Shown here one piece after another: positions 1-9,078 of a DNA stretch of 64,000 nucleotides; position 1 is the first letter of the stretch, and each line of letters starts with the position of its first letter. Source of the stretch: Gammaproteobacteria bacterium. Lineage in GTDB: Bacteria; Pseudomonadota; Gammaproteobacteria; Pseudomonadales; Ketobacteraceae. The DNA lies in the NCBI GenBank assembly GCA_013178375.1, contig JABLXQ010000016.1, positions 1-64,000 on the forward strand. The letters run 5' to 3'. The position numbers and the translations under genes are program-made. The notes under the pieces were generated by a model that saw only the letters and a list, made by a program, of their open reading frames with translations, did not search any database and had not been told where the DNA came from.

Positions 1-19
1 AGGCTTGCCGACAAACAAC

Positions 20-55
20 CCCAGTGACCGCATAGCTGCAACAAGTGCCAACATT
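20..55. repeat. Copy A of a 36-bp dispersed repeat
   Basis: This segment matches 44063-44098 in the same orientation at 32 of 36 positions (by eye). The shared core is AAGTGCCAACATT with CATAGCT upstream. Copy A lies just past the 3' end of the broken recombinase gene, and copy B lies in the gap between the two large Tn3-family modules. It is probably leftover sequence shared by related mobile elements. Its role is unknown. Confidence 0.5.
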
Positions 56-97
56 TAGATCGAATGATGATCACCATCGCTCGCACCGTTGCCATCC

Positions 98-757
98 TCA
101 TTCTCCTCCATGGGAGGGCGGTAGCGCGGCCTCGATCCGCCCTCGGGCAAACGAATCGGCTCGCTCAATATAGCGCATCGCCGACTTGATGTCCTTCCAG
201 CCCACATATTCCATCAGGGCCTGCACATCCCAACAGTTGCTGCCGGCCCAGCTGGCAAACCCACGGCGCAACGAATGACTGCTGTACTGGTGGGCATCCG
301 GTACGCCGGCACTGACCAACAAAGACCGCAGCATCGGGACGATGCTTTGCGGATTGAGTGCGGACATTGACAGGTGGCCCCAGCAATCGATGCTCCGAAA
401 CACCGGACCTTCGGTGAGTCCGGACGGCGCCAGCCAATCCCGGTAGGCCGCCACTGGGCACAGCTGGCTCAAGGCCGGCACCCGGTATTCCCGGCCCAGG
501 CTGGTGCGATCGGTCTTGCTACGGGATAGAAACAGGATCAATCCTTCGCCTGGAAAGACCTGCACCTGTTCCACCTGGAGTCTGGTCAATTAGTCGCTCC
601 GGAACCCACGCCAGAACCCAAGCAAAACCAGAGCACGGTTTCGGGTTGCGCGTAGTCGCTGGTGCGGATCGGCCTCCTGCGTCGTCAGCCACTCCACCAG
701 CTGGCGCAATGGTTCCAGTTGCAGGGGTTTGGCCCGCTTTTCCTGTACCGGATGACA
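98..757 (-). pseudogene. Broken tyrosine recombinase (TnpS-like), 5'-truncated and with a nonsense codon
   Basis: This is a remnant of the same family as the intact recombinase at 47762-48715. The C-terminal catalytic half is clear: an HSLRRGF motif and a downstream RYIERAD segment that supplies the nucleophilic Tyr. The sequence FWRGFRSD is followed by a TAA stop at 590-592, where the intact relative has Glu in FWRGFRSDELCRL, so one base change (GAA to TAA) splits the gene. Homology to the relative begins near HPVQEK at about 754. Beyond that the sequence becomes transposase DNA on the other strand, so about 90 N-terminal residues are gone. A TTG after the stop could start a 163-residue catalytic fragment, but that would probably be inactive without the N-terminal core-binding domain. 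The family and both lesions are visible in the sequence; loss of function is inferred. Confidence 0.85.
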
Positions 758-767
758 TTCACGACAG

Positions 768-1593
768 TTTTCACGGCCTGCTGGTGCCGGGCACCATGCG
801 GGATTCCCTATTTCTGTTGCAGGCTGTGCTGGAGCAGCAATTCCACCTGAAACCACGGGAAATCATGACCGATACCGCCGACGCCAGCGACTTGATCTTC
901 GGATTGTTCTGGCTGCTGGGCTAGCAGTTCAGTCCCCGCATCGCGGACATGGGATCCATGCGCTTCTGGCGGGCCGATACGGATGCGGACTATGGTCCGA
1001 TGAATGCGTTTTCCCGCCACCACCTCAAACTGGATCAGCCGGAAAAATACTGGGAGGACTGTCTGAGAACTGCTGGCTCCCTCAAAATGGGCACCATTGG
1101 CGCCACGGAATTGATTCGCTCCCTGTTGCACCAAAAACGGCCCTCGTCCCTGGGTAAAGCCATTGCGGAACTGGGCAAGGCCGTCAAGACCATCCATGCC
1201 TTGCGCACCCTGACGGACAAACACTATCGCCGACTCATTCTGACCCAGCTCAACCGAGGCGAAAGCCGCCATGCCTTGGCCAGAACCATTTGCTACGGCA
1301 ATAGTGGAGAACTGCGACAACCTTACAGGGAGGGTCAGGAGGACCAGCTGGGCGCCTTGGGTCTGGTCACCAACATTGTGGTACTGTGGAACACCTTGTA
1401 TCTCGAAGCTACCATCAACTACCTGCGCGACCAGGGGATTGCGGTGCGCGACGAGGATATCGCACGTTTGTCACCCGTCATCCATGATCACTTGCATGTG
1501 ATGGGGCGGTACCGGTTTACAGTCGATCCGAAGGTGGAAGCCGGGCAGATGCGCCCGATCCGGGAACGGGATGAAATGGATGAGTTGTTTTGA
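768..1593 (+). pseudogene. Tn3-family transposase (TnpA) C-terminal remnant with an internal stop
   Basis: The reading frame from about 768 gives the C-terminal third of a Tn3-family transposase. It includes HGLLVPGTMRDSLFLLQ, TDTADASDLIFGLFWLLG, FSPRIAD, a segment reading ALARTICYGNSGELRQ and a terminal SPVIHDHLHVMGRY. A TAG at 922-924 replaces the Tyr or Phe expected after FWLLG, and the first two-thirds of the gene is missing. The remaining open frame (949-1593) has no RBS-preceded natural start. It differs from both complete transposases in the window (39931 and 49483), so it records a third Tn3-family element. It abuts the recombinase remnant on its left, which points to a deletion or recombination between elements. 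Confidence 0.88.
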
Positions 1594-1680
1594 AGGGTTG
1601 TTTCAAGCGCGATCAAATGCCGTTCTAATGTGACGCAACTTATTGATATTAATTGCTTAAATTGTCCTTAACCAACTTTT

Positions 1681-1704
1681 CTGTAAGTTTGATCGCTATA
1701 CCCC
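1681..1704. repeat. Possible right terminal inverted repeat of the degraded Tn3 element
   Basis: About 90 bp after the transposase remnant, the sequence ends in GATCGCTATACCCC. Read inward this is GGGGTATAGCGATC, the GGGG-starting form usual for Tn3-family ends. No matching left end is present in the window, so this is a suggestion from position and form only. Confidence 0.3.
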
Positions 1705-1777
1705 GAGTACCGCTCCGCACACTTGGATTCGATCCCGTCCCGCCTCGATCAGCCTCTTTGACAACCTTAACGCCGCT

Positions 1778-1806
1778 GCCTGCTCAGGCACCGTCAGGTC
1801 TGATAC
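1778..1806. repeat. Inverted copy of sequence at 31036-31064
   Basis: The reverse complement of this segment matches 31036-31064 at about 25 of 29 positions (core CCTGAGCAGGC). Both copies lie just upstream of a PF10118 promoter that carries the shared operator, so the two promoter regions share ancestry beyond the operator itself. The stretch 1594-1900 otherwise holds no gene. A short minus-strand frame at 1696-1881 reads through it but is unlikely to be expressed. Confidence 0.5.
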
Positions 1807-1836
1807 ATATTTCTGACCTTTCTCTATATCACAGGA

Positions 1837-1869
1837 TTGACATTTGGCTGGTCGTCCAACTAGCCTAAT
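1837..1869 (+). promoter_or_regulatory. Promoter with palindromic operator, site 1
   Basis: A TTGACA -35 hexamer at 1837-1842 is followed by the palindrome-like TTGGCTGGTCGTCCAA (1844-1859), then a weak -10 (TAGCCT or CCTAAT) around 1861-1868. The same element occurs at 12718, 17624 and 31000. The location in the -35/-10 spacer fits repression, probably by a TetR-type dimer, of the operon starting at 1901. Confidence 0.6.
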
Positions 1870-1900
1870 GCTCACGCTCACTCATGACCGGAGAACCCAA

Positions 1901-2833
1901 ATGGCCTTGGCAAATCGCAAGATCGGTTACGACGAAGTTGTAACGCGCGATCTCCACTTCCCGATGAACCTTGAGACGGTCGCCCGCCACTGGTTCAACA
2001 ACGACCCCTGGAGCACGCACTGGATGAACGCCATTCTGGCTGCCGTGCCAGATGGCGAACGCTGGGTGATGAACTCGGCCCGCAGACAACTTGACAAACT
2101 GCGCGACCCGGAAGTGCGCAAAGCTGCGGGTGAGTTCATCCGCCAGGAGCGCATTCATGCCCGCGAGCATGACGAGATGAATGCCATATGCGTGCAGCAA
2201 GGCGTCCCCATGGACAAGGTCGAAGCCATCTTCAAGCTTATTCGCAAGGAACTCCAGCATCGCCTGAGCGATGACATGCAAAGCTCCATCGCTGCGGCGT
2301 TCGAGCATTTCACCGCCATCATTTCCTCGGTGCTGCTTGAGCACCCGGAACTTTTCGACGAAACGCACCCTGAATTACGGGCCATGCTGTACTGGCACTT
2401 CGTCGAGGAAACCGAGCACAAGAGCGTCAGCTACGATGTGTTCGTCGACGCCAGCGGCGGCGGTCTGCGCAGTTACCGGTTGCGTATCAGCGGCATGATG
2501 TTGGCCATCGCACTTGGCTTTCCGATCATGATCGGCAATCAGGCGTTCTTGCTGGCCAAAGACAAACAGCTCCTGAATCTACGTTCGGCGACATATATGC
2601 TCAAGGTGCTGTTCGTCAAGCCCGGCATTCTTTCCAAAGTACTGGCAGGTGTCTTCCCCTATTTCTCGCCCACTTTCCATCCCTGGGACGATGACAATCG
2701 GGAGATCATCAGGGTCTGGAAGCGCGCCTACGAGAAGACCGGCGACACCCACAAGGCATTCGAGGCTCTGCTCAAGCACCAGCGCGGCACCCGCACCAGT
2801 CGCCGTCTCCGTCCAGTTGCGCAACCCGCCTGA
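1901..2833 (+). CDS. PF10118 'metal-dependent hydrolase' family protein, copy 1 (ferritin-like diiron pattern)
   Basis: This 310-residue protein belongs to the family annotated as predicted metal-dependent hydrolases (PF10118/COG3687), whose true reaction is poorly known. The conserved metal-ligand pattern is visible: GERW, QERIHAREHD (ExxHxxxH), FEHFTAI, then FVEETEHKSVSYDVF (ExxEH) and a late FHPW. That spacing resembles ferritin-like diiron oxidases and desaturases more than classic hydrolases. The start at 1901 was chosen for the GGAGA 9 bp upstream; a longer frame from 1844 would begin inside the operator. It is the first gene of an operon with an SDR, an esterase and a BVMO. Three paralogues lie at 21065, 30063 and 54863. 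The family is sure; the diiron oxidase role is inferred. Confidence 0.85.
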   Translation: MALANRKIGYDEVVTRDLHFPMNLETVARHWFNNDPWSTHWMNAILAAVPDGERWVMNSARRQLDKLRDPEVRKAAGEFIRQERIHAREHDEMNAICVQQGVPMDKVEAIFKLIRKELQHRLSDDMQSSIAAAFEHFTAIISSVLLEHPELFDETHPELRAMLYWHFVEETEHKSVSYDVFVDASGGGLRSYRLRISGMMLAIALGFPIMIGNQAFLLAKDKQLLNLRSATYMLKVLFVKPGILSKVLAGVFPYFSPTFHPWDDDNREIIRVWKRAYEKTGDTHKAFEALLKHQRGTRTSRRLRPVAQPA

Positions 2834-2842
2834 GGGGCTCCT

Positions 2843-3670
2843 ATGAAAAAGCAACCTCTACCACCCTCCCGCAACGCCGCCGCTGTCGTCACCGGAGCCG
2901 GCAGCGGCATCGGCCGCAGCTTTGCCTATGAGCTGGCACGCCGTGGCGGCGCGGTAATCTGTGCTGACATCAATGAGGAGCGGGCCGAACAGGTCGCCGC
3001 ATGCCTGAAGACCCTGGGCAGCAAGGCAATTGCCCGTCGCTGTGACGTCGGTGATGCAAAGCAGATGGAAGCACTCAGTGATGAGGCCGAGAAACTGCTC
3101 GGCCGTCCGGTGACACTGGTTATCAACAATGCAGGTGTGGGTCTCGGCGGGCCCATCGGCGAGGTGCCACTGGATGACTGGCACTGGTGCATGAACGTGA
3201 ATCTTTGGGGCGTAATCCACGGCTGCCATTACTTCGCGCCGAAACTTCGGGATCTTGGCTATGGTGGCATCATCAATGTCGCTTCCGCCGCCGCTTTTGG
3301 TGCAGCGCCGGAAATGAGCACCTACAACGTCACCAAGGCCGGGGTGCTGGCGCTCTCGGAAACTCTGGCTGCTGAGCTTGCCGGAACCGGGGTTAAAGTC
3401 ACTGCACTGTGCCCGACCGTGGTCCCCACCAACATCGTCAACGACGGCAAGCTACCGGAAAGGCGCCGCGAATTTGCGCGGTCCGCCATGACTCGCTTCG
3501 CCCTGACCACTGCCGACAAAGTTGCCCGACAAACACTTGATGCGCTGGATCGTGGTGAGCTTTACGTACTGCCACAAATCGATGGGCGCCTCGCCTGGCG
3601 TTTCAAGCGCCTGATGCCGCGCCTTTACGCCCGCACCGTCGGCGAGACCTATCGCCTGCTGGCCAACTGA
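2843..3670 (+). CDS. Short-chain dehydrogenase/reductase (SDR)
   Basis: This 275-residue classical SDR has the nucleotide-binding TGAGSGIG near residue 17, NNAGVG near residue 93, and the catalytic Ser followed by YNVTK near residue 157. It starts 9 bp after the PF10118 gene, preceded by GGGGCTCCT, and is followed 15 bp later by an esterase gene. It most likely oxidises a secondary alcohol to the ketone used by the BVMO encoded downstream, or works in the reverse direction. The extended C-terminus (RRRE...RLYARTVGETYRLL) is common in SDRs of lipid or terpenoid catabolism. The closely related SDR at 20172 sits in the second BVMO operon. The substrate is not evident from sequence. Confidence 0.9.
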   Translation: MKKQPLPPSRNAAAVVTGAGSGIGRSFAYELARRGGAVICADINEERAEQVAACLKTLGSKAIARRCDVGDAKQMEALSDEAEKLLGRPVTLVINNAGVGLGGPIGEVPLDDWHWCMNVNLWGVIHGCHYFAPKLRDLGYGGIINVASAAAFGAAPEMSTYNVTKAGVLALSETLAAELAGTGVKVTALCPTVVPTNIVNDGKLPERRREFARSAMTRFALTTADKVARQTLDALDRGELYVLPQIDGRLAWRFKRLMPRLYARTVGETYRLLAN

Positions 3671-3685
3671 ATCCGGGAGACCCCC

Positions 3686-4657
3686 ATGGCGTCACTTGCT
3701 GCAAAAATCATCAAGCCCCTGTTCCGCGCTATCATGAAGCGCGACATTCAGGACCCTGATCATCTGGTCCGTCATTTACGCAGGGTCATGAATGCCCCGC
3801 TGATACCCTCCCAAATACCCCGTGGCGTCAGCCTGCGCAATGGACGCGTGGCCGATGTTCTTGGTCAGTGGATGAGCACCGTCAATCCTGTGGCGACCGT
3901 GCTGTTCCTCCATGGAGGAGCGTTCGTCGGGGGTCGTCTCGATACCTATCACCATTTCTGCGGCACGCTGGCAAAAGCACTCAATGCCCGTGTTTTTCTC
4001 GCAGATTATCGACTGGCACCGGAACACCCTTTCCCGGCGGCAACCGATGATGCCTTTGCTGTATATAGCGCCTTGATTAAAGAATCCTTGCCACTGATGG
4101 TGGCTGGCGATTCCGCTGGAGGCAATCTGACTCTGGCGACGTTGCTGCGTGCCCGCGACGAGCAACAGCTCATGCCGGTGTGCGCAGTGGCCATTTCACC
4201 CGGCGCCGATGCAACCGGAAAGCTGATGTCCAGGGATGCGAATAATGGCAGCGACCCGATGCTGTCGCGGGTGATGATCGACGGCGCCACCAGGATATAC
4301 CTGCAGGGCGCCGATCCGTTCCATCCCTACGCGTCCCCGACGCAGGGTGACTATCAGGGTCTGCCACCGTTGATGCTGACGGTAAGTGAAGAGGAATGCC
4401 TGCGCGATGATTCCTATGTCGTTGCAGAACAAGCTCGTCGTGCGAGTGTACCAGTCACTCTGCTATCACGACAGGACATGCCCCACGTCTGGCCAATTTT
4501 CCTGCTACTCCTACCTGAGGCCCGTCAGGATACACGCAAAATAGTCCGTTTCATGCAGTCCCATCTGAGCAGTCGACGGCATAACGAACTACCCAACCAC
4601 AGCTCCCGATCCGATAACTTGCACGCATCACCGACCACCCAGGAGGCTGTTGCATGA
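3686..4657 (+). CDS. Alpha/beta hydrolase, hormone-sensitive-lipase (HSL) family esterase
   Basis: This 323-residue protein carries the HSL-family oxyanion motif HGGAFVGG near residue 76 and the nucleophile elbow GDSAGG near residue 141. The catalytic acid is likely in the SEEECLRDD segment, and the His is in MPHVWP near residue 275. HSL-family enzymes hydrolyse short- to medium-chain esters and lactones. It lies between the SDR and the BVMO and overlaps the BVMO start by 4 bp (ATGA), so it is translationally coupled to it. The natural reading is that it opens the ester or lactone produced by the BVMO. The C-terminal 25 residues are Ser/His/Asn-rich and unlike the core. No signal peptide is seen, so it is probably cytosolic. 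Confidence 0.88.
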   Translation: MASLAAKIIKPLFRAIMKRDIQDPDHLVRHLRRVMNAPLIPSQIPRGVSLRNGRVADVLGQWMSTVNPVATVLFLHGGAFVGGRLDTYHHFCGTLAKALNARVFLADYRLAPEHPFPAATDDAFAVYSALIKESLPLMVAGDSAGGNLTLATLLRARDEQQLMPVCAVAISPGADATGKLMSRDANNGSDPMLSRVMIDGATRIYLQGADPFHPYASPTQGDYQGLPPLMLTVSEEECLRDDSYVVAEQARRASVPVTLLSRQDMPHVWPIFLLLLPEARQDTRKIVRFMQSHLSSRRHNELPNHSSRSDNLHASPTTQEAVA

Positions 4658-6258
4658 ACATGGCCGCTTTCACCGCCGATCAAACCCGGCGTCCTTCCGC
4701 TGTCCTTCCTGATCACGAAGTGATTATTGTCGGCGCCGGCATCTCCGGCATCGGTGCCGCCATCCAGCTCAAGGCGGACGGCGTCGACGACATCCTGATC
4801 CTCGAGCGTAGCAACGATGTCGGTGGCACCTGGCGCGACAATCGCTACCCCGGCATTGCCGTGGACATCACCTCGTTCACCTACTCTTTTTCGTTCGAGC
4901 AGAACGCGAACTGGTCCCGGGTATTCGCCCCGGGTAGCGAGCTGTATCAATACACCCGGCAGATATCGTCCAAGTACGGCATATACCGCCATATCCGCTT
5001 CGGCGTCGAAGTGGAACGGGCGCAATTCGACACTGAAAACAATCTCTGGGTAATCAGTCTGGCGAGTGGCGAAATATTGCGTGGCCGGCATCTGGTCTCC
5101 GCCTGCGGCGGGCTGATCTCCCCCAAGCTCCCTGACATCGAAGGTCTTGATGCCTTCGAGGGAGAAATTGTCCACACGGCCCGCTGGCCTGAAGACATGG
5201 ACCTGACAGACAAACGCGTTGCCGTCATCGGCACCGGTGCCACTGCCGTGCAACTGGTGCCGGAGATCGCTCGTCAAGCGAAACAGCTTGATGTCTATCA
5301 GCGCACGCCGATCTGGGTTCTGAAAAAGCCTGATCGGATATTGCCCGGATGGCTGAAAAGCCTGTTTCGTGCCTTACCCGCCCTGCAAGGTGGCGTTCGC
5401 AGCGTAACCGATCTGGCCAGCGAAACCCTGATGGTGCTGTCGGCGATCTATTATCGTCAGGCCCCCTGGATCGTACGCACCTGTGAAAAAGCCGCACTCG
5501 ACAATATGCGAGAGCAGCTCCCCGGCAGACAGGATCTCTGGGAAAAACTCAGCCCGGGCTATGGCTTTGGTTGCAAAAGACCGACCTTCTCCAACGAGTA
5601 CTTCACAACGTTCGCCCGCGATAATGTCGACCTGGTCACCACACCCATCCAGCGCATCACCCGACAGGGCATCACCACCAGCGACGGCAAGTCCAGGCGC
5701 ATTGATGTACTGGTGCTCGCTACTGGCTATAAAACATTCGAAAAGGGCAATATCCCCTCGTTCGCGCTAATCGGCAGCAATGGCGTTGATCTCGGCCAGT
5801 TCTGGCACGATAACCGCTATCAGGCCTACGAAGGCTTGACCATTCCCGGGTATCCGAACTTTTACATCATGCTCGGGCCCTATGCATTGATTGGCACCTC
5901 CTACTTCAAGATGGTGGAGGGAAATGCCATTCATATTTCACGCTGCATCCGCGAGGCCCTCCGGCGCAAGGCAACCCGGGTGGAAATCCGGCAGACCGTG
6001 CATGACCGCTACTTTCAGAACATTCAGAAACGGCAGCAGAACACCGTATTTCTGAACCACAACTGCGCACTCTCCAACAGCTATTACTTCGACCACCATG
6101 GCGACGCGCCCATGCTGCGCCCCTCGACCTCGGTGGAAATGCTGTGGCGAGCAAAGCATCTGTCGATGGACAATTACCTGTTTCTGAAGAGCAACGGCGC
6201 GAAACGCCGTTTCAGACCAGAGACTTCAAATCAGTACGAGGATCACTCAATGCTTTAG
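4654..6258 (+). CDS. Flavin-containing Baeyer-Villiger monooxygenase, copy 1
   Basis: This 534-residue FAD/NADPH enzyme has an N-terminal FAD Rossmann motif (GAGISGIGAA), the BVMO-type GTWRDNRYPG segment, the type I fingerprint FEGEIVHTARWP near residue 170, and the NADPH Rossmann motif GTGATAVQLVPEI. These enzymes insert an oxygen next to a ketone to give an ester or lactone. It follows SDR and esterase genes, giving the order alcohol to ketone to ester to acid plus alcohol. The ATG at 4654 overlaps the esterase stop and has GGAGG upstream. The last 47 bp overlap the convergent ferredoxin reductase gene. Substrate class (cyclic, aliphatic or steroid-like) cannot be told from sequence. Confidence 0.92.
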   Translation: MNMAAFTADQTRRPSAVLPDHEVIIVGAGISGIGAAIQLKADGVDDILILERSNDVGGTWRDNRYPGIAVDITSFTYSFSFEQNANWSRVFAPGSELYQYTRQISSKYGIYRHIRFGVEVERAQFDTENNLWVISLASGEILRGRHLVSACGGLISPKLPDIEGLDAFEGEIVHTARWPEDMDLTDKRVAVIGTGATAVQLVPEIARQAKQLDVYQRTPIWVLKKPDRILPGWLKSLFRALPALQGGVRSVTDLASETLMVLSAIYYRQAPWIVRTCEKAALDNMREQLPGRQDLWEKLSPGYGFGCKRPTFSNEYFTTFARDNVDLVTTPIQRITRQGITTSDGKSRRIDVLVLATGYKTFEKGNIPSFALIGSNGVDLGQFWHDNRYQAYEGLTIPGYPNFYIMLGPYALIGTSYFKMVEGNAIHISRCIREALRRKATRVEIRQTVHDRYFQNIQKRQQNTVFLNHNCALSNSYYFDHHGDAPMLRPSTSVEMLWRAKHLSMDNYLFLKSNGAKRRFRPETSNQYEDHSML

Positions 6259-7444
6259 CGCAAACGCTCTTGCGGTGCTGCACCAACTGCTTGCCAACCA
6301 TAAAGGCAACCGGCAGATTGACAGCATCAACAGCGATGACACTGCCCTCGCGGAGATAGAACACCGCAAATTCCTTATCCTCAGCGCTGCCGCGCAGCAC
6401 GCGCTGATCACTATTTTGCGATAGCCCCACCATCTGCAGGCGAACGTCATACTGATTCGACCAGAACCACGGGGCGCTATCGTAAGGCTTCTCCTCGCCC
6501 ATCAGAGTGGCCGCTGCAGTACGGGCCTGATCGACCGCGTTGGCGACAGACTCAAGCCGTTGCATTTTCTCGAAGAAAAGATTGCGGTGGTGGGTACAGT
6601 CGCCAATCGCCAGGATGTCAGGATCACCGGTGCGGGCAAACTCATCCACGACAATACCATCATCACAGGGCAGTCCGGCGGCCTCAGCCAGCGCGGTTTC
6701 CGGTATAACGCCAATGGAAACGAGCACAACATCAGCCGGCACAGTGCCGCCATCCGCCAACGTCACACCTGCCACACGACCTTGATCGCCCGCTTCGAAA
6801 CCGGTTACCGCCGTGTTCAGACGTACGTCCACACCGGCGCCACGGTGTTTGGCGTAAAAGAACGCGGACATCTCCGGGCCTGTTACGCGCTGCATAAGAC
6901 GATCAGCGGCTTCCAGCACCGTGACATTCACGCCTTTCTTGGTAGCGCTGGCTGCCACCTCAAGGCCGATATAACCGCCACCGACGATGACCAAACGCTT
7001 CCCCGGAACCAATTTCTCACGTAGAGCATCTGTGTCAGTTATGTCGTGTAGGTAATGAATGCCCTGCAAGTCAGACCCGGGTGCCCGCAAACGCCGGACG
7101 TGTGAACCCGTAGCCAGTACCAGTTGATCGTATTTCAACGTGCTCTGATCCGACAACCTGATAGTCTTGTTGTCCCGATCAATTTGTTCGACGCGCACGC
7201 CGAGCCGCAACTGCTGTCCTGCTTTTTCATACACCACGCGCGGCTTCAGGTACAGCGACGCCTGATCAACCTCTCCTGCCAGATAATTCTTGGACAGGGG
7301 AGGTCGCTGGTAGGGTGGATGGGGCTCTTCGCCTACCAGAACCACCTCATGCTGATATTTTTTCTGCAGCAAGATTGTCATGAGCGCACCCGCTGCGTGC
7401 CCGCCACCAACGATGACAGTGGTCTGCTTCTCACTTATTGTCAT
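6212..7444 (-). CDS. NAD(P)H-dependent ferredoxin/rubredoxin reductase (FAD)
   Basis: This 410-residue protein belongs to the putidaredoxin/rubredoxin reductase group. It has an FAD motif VGGGHAAGA near the N-terminus, an NAD(P)H motif VGGGYIGLEVAA mid-protein, and the AIGDCTHH flavin-contact segment near residue 270. It would pass electrons from NAD(P)H to the [2Fe-2S] ferredoxin encoded at 9079, which feeds the CYP153. The start was set at 7444 because GGAGAGGGGG sits directly upstream; the frame extends to 7501 without an RBS. It lies 204 bp downstream of the P450 gene on the same strand. Its 3' end overlaps that of the BVMO gene tail to tail. Confidence 0.92.
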   Translation of the reverse strand: MTISEKQTTVIVGGGHAAGALMTILLQKKYQHEVVLVGEEPHPPYQRPPLSKNYLAGEVDQASLYLKPRVVYEKAGQQLRLGVRVEQIDRDNKTIRLSDQSTLKYDQLVLATGSHVRRLRAPGSDLQGIHYLHDITDTDALREKLVPGKRLVIVGGGYIGLEVAASATKKGVNVTVLEAADRLMQRVTGPEMSAFFYAKHRGAGVDVRLNTAVTGFEAGDQGRVAGVTLADGGTVPADVVLVSIGVIPETALAEAAGLPCDDGIVVDEFARTGDPDILAIGDCTHHRNLFFEKMQRLESVANAVDQARTAAATLMGEEKPYDSAPWFWSNQYDVRLQMVGLSQNSDQRVLRGSAEDKEFAVFYLREGSVIAVDAVNLPVAFMVGKQLVQHRKSVCAKALSDPRTDLKSLV

Positions 7445-7578
7445 GCTCCCCCTCTCCACTGCTTCTGTAACTGAACTCGCCTCGGCACTACCGGGTTCCA
7501 TAAATCAGCACTACGCCATTGATGTCGAGCGAGTTCGCGCCAGCCATTTATCAAACCGGGATCGTAGTCAAAGACCAT

Positions 7579-7622
7579 AACACTCTGCGGACACCTGGCT
7601 TTCCCTGTTCCCGCAGAGTGTT
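7579..7622. other. Strong hairpin between P450 and reductase genes
   Basis: A 12-bp perfect stem (AACACTCTGCGG pairing with CCGCAGAGTGTT) encloses a 20-nt loop. It lies 27 bp past the P450 stop on the transcribed minus strand, without a clear U-tract in that direction. It may act as a partial terminator or an mRNA-stabilising element that sets more P450 and ferredoxin than reductase. Function is inferred from position. Confidence 0.5.
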
Positions 7623-7648
7623 TAATCAGGTCTTCTCTTCCACCAGAA

Positions 7649-9064
7649 CTACTTCTGCTTTGGCGTCAGTTTAACCATCAGCTCAGAGTAGCCGCGCACG
7701 AAGTTCGACTGCACCCGAACTGGCTCGCCGACTACTTCGATGTCGTCAAAGCGCTTGAGCAGTTCTTCCCAGAGAATGCGCAGCTGCAATTCAGCCAGAC
7801 GGTTTCCCATACAACGGTGAACGCCATAGCCAAACGACATATGATTTCGCGCGTCCTTACGATCGATAATGAATTGATCGGGGTTTTCGAATTTTCTCTC
7901 GTCCCGATTGCCCGAGGCGTACCACATCACCACACGATCACCTTTCCTGATGGTATTTCCATGCATCTCCACGTCCTGCGTGGCGACACGGCGCATATGC
8001 GCCAGCGGGGTTTGCCAGCGGATGATTTCCGAGACCATGTTCGGAATCAGCTCCGGGTTCGCCTTCAGTTTGGCGAATTCCTCGGGGAACTGATTCAAGG
8101 CCAGCACGCCGCCGCTCATGGAGTTGCGGGTGGTGTCATTGCCACCAACGATAAGCAGCGCCAGGTTCCCGATAAACTCCATCGGACGATTGATCAAATC
8201 CTTTGTATCTGCGCTGCTCTGCAGCATGCTGATCAAATCGAAACCAGGTTCTTCGCCAGCCGCGCGGCGTGCCTCCTTGTCGCGCCAAAGTCTGGAGAAC
8301 GACCACGCCATATCTGCGGCGTCGTCAAACATGCCATCTTCATCGGTAAACTCACCGCCGGTTGCCGATGCTGCGCCGGACAATCTATCCGACCAGTCAA
8401 CCAGCTTGTGACGTTCCTCATAAGGGAAGTCAAGCAACGTGGCCAGCATGCGCCCGGTCAGTTCCTTCGACACGGTCGGCACCCAATTGAAGGCTTCGCC
8501 CATAGGCAGACTGTCGAGCACGTCCCCGGCACGCGCGCGGATCAGCCCTTCCATTTCCTTCAAATTCTGCGGCGCGACAACACCCTGAACCGCCCGGCGC
8601 TGCACATCATGATTGGGCGGATCCATGGCGATAAACATTTCCACCGACAGCCCTTCCGGGGGATCGCCCAGCACGATTTGCGGCTCGGAGGAAAACAGCT
8701 CGTGGTTCTTGTCCACGAACAGAATGTCTTCATAGCGTGTCACCGACCAGAATGGTCCGAATAAACTGTTCTTTTGGTAGTGCACCGGTGCCTCATCACG
8801 GAGCCGCTTGAAGTAGGCACGCCACTGATCTTGCCGGTATAAAAAAGGATTGCTGAGATCGATGTCCTCAAGCGCCAGTGTGTTGACATCGGGCACAGAC
8901 GCTTCGACGAAGTTGAGCGGGGGCCGCCGCGCGCCGATGATCTTCTTCTTTGCCTTCACCAACATTTTCAGCGCCTGGATTTGCAAGTGCATTGGCACCA
9001 CTCTGGAGGTGGCGTTGATCATTTTGGCCTGAATTACATCAGTCGCGCTTGATTTCGTTGACAT
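7649..9064 (-). CDS. Cytochrome P450, CYP153-type alkane hydroxylase
   Basis: This 471-residue soluble P450 contains the I-helix GGNDTTRN, the K-helix EIIRW, and the heme-binding loop SFGYGVHRCMGNRLAE with the proximal Cys. These resemble CYP153A enzymes, which hydroxylate the terminal carbon of medium-chain alkanes and can also attack cycloalkanes and limonene. The neighbours support this: a [2Fe-2S] ferredoxin 15 bp upstream, a reductase downstream and a divergent AraC regulator, the arrangement known for CYP153 clusters of Alcanivorax. The ATG at 9064 has GGAGG 6 bp upstream. The N-terminal ~45 residues are an extension typical of CYP153 and not a membrane anchor. Confidence 0.9.
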   Translation of the reverse strand: MSTKSSATDVIQAKMINATSRVVPMHLQIQALKMLVKAKKKIIGARRPPLNFVEASVPDVNTLALEDIDLSNPFLYRQDQWRAYFKRLRDEAPVHYQKNSLFGPFWSVTRYEDILFVDKNHELFSSEPQIVLGDPPEGLSVEMFIAMDPPNHDVQRRAVQGVVAPQNLKEMEGLIRARAGDVLDSLPMGEAFNWVPTVSKELTGRMLATLLDFPYEERHKLVDWSDRLSGAASATGGEFTDEDGMFDDAADMAWSFSRLWRDKEARRAAGEEPGFDLISMLQSSADTKDLINRPMEFIGNLALLIVGGNDTTRNSMSGGVLALNQFPEEFAKLKANPELIPNMVSEIIRWQTPLAHMRRVATQDVEMHGNTIRKGDRVVMWYASGNRDERKFENPDQFIIDRKDARNHMSFGYGVHRCMGNRLAELQLRILWEELLKRFDDIEVVGEPVRVQSNFVRGYSELMVKLTPKQK

Positions 9065-9078
9065 GGCGTCCTCCGTGC

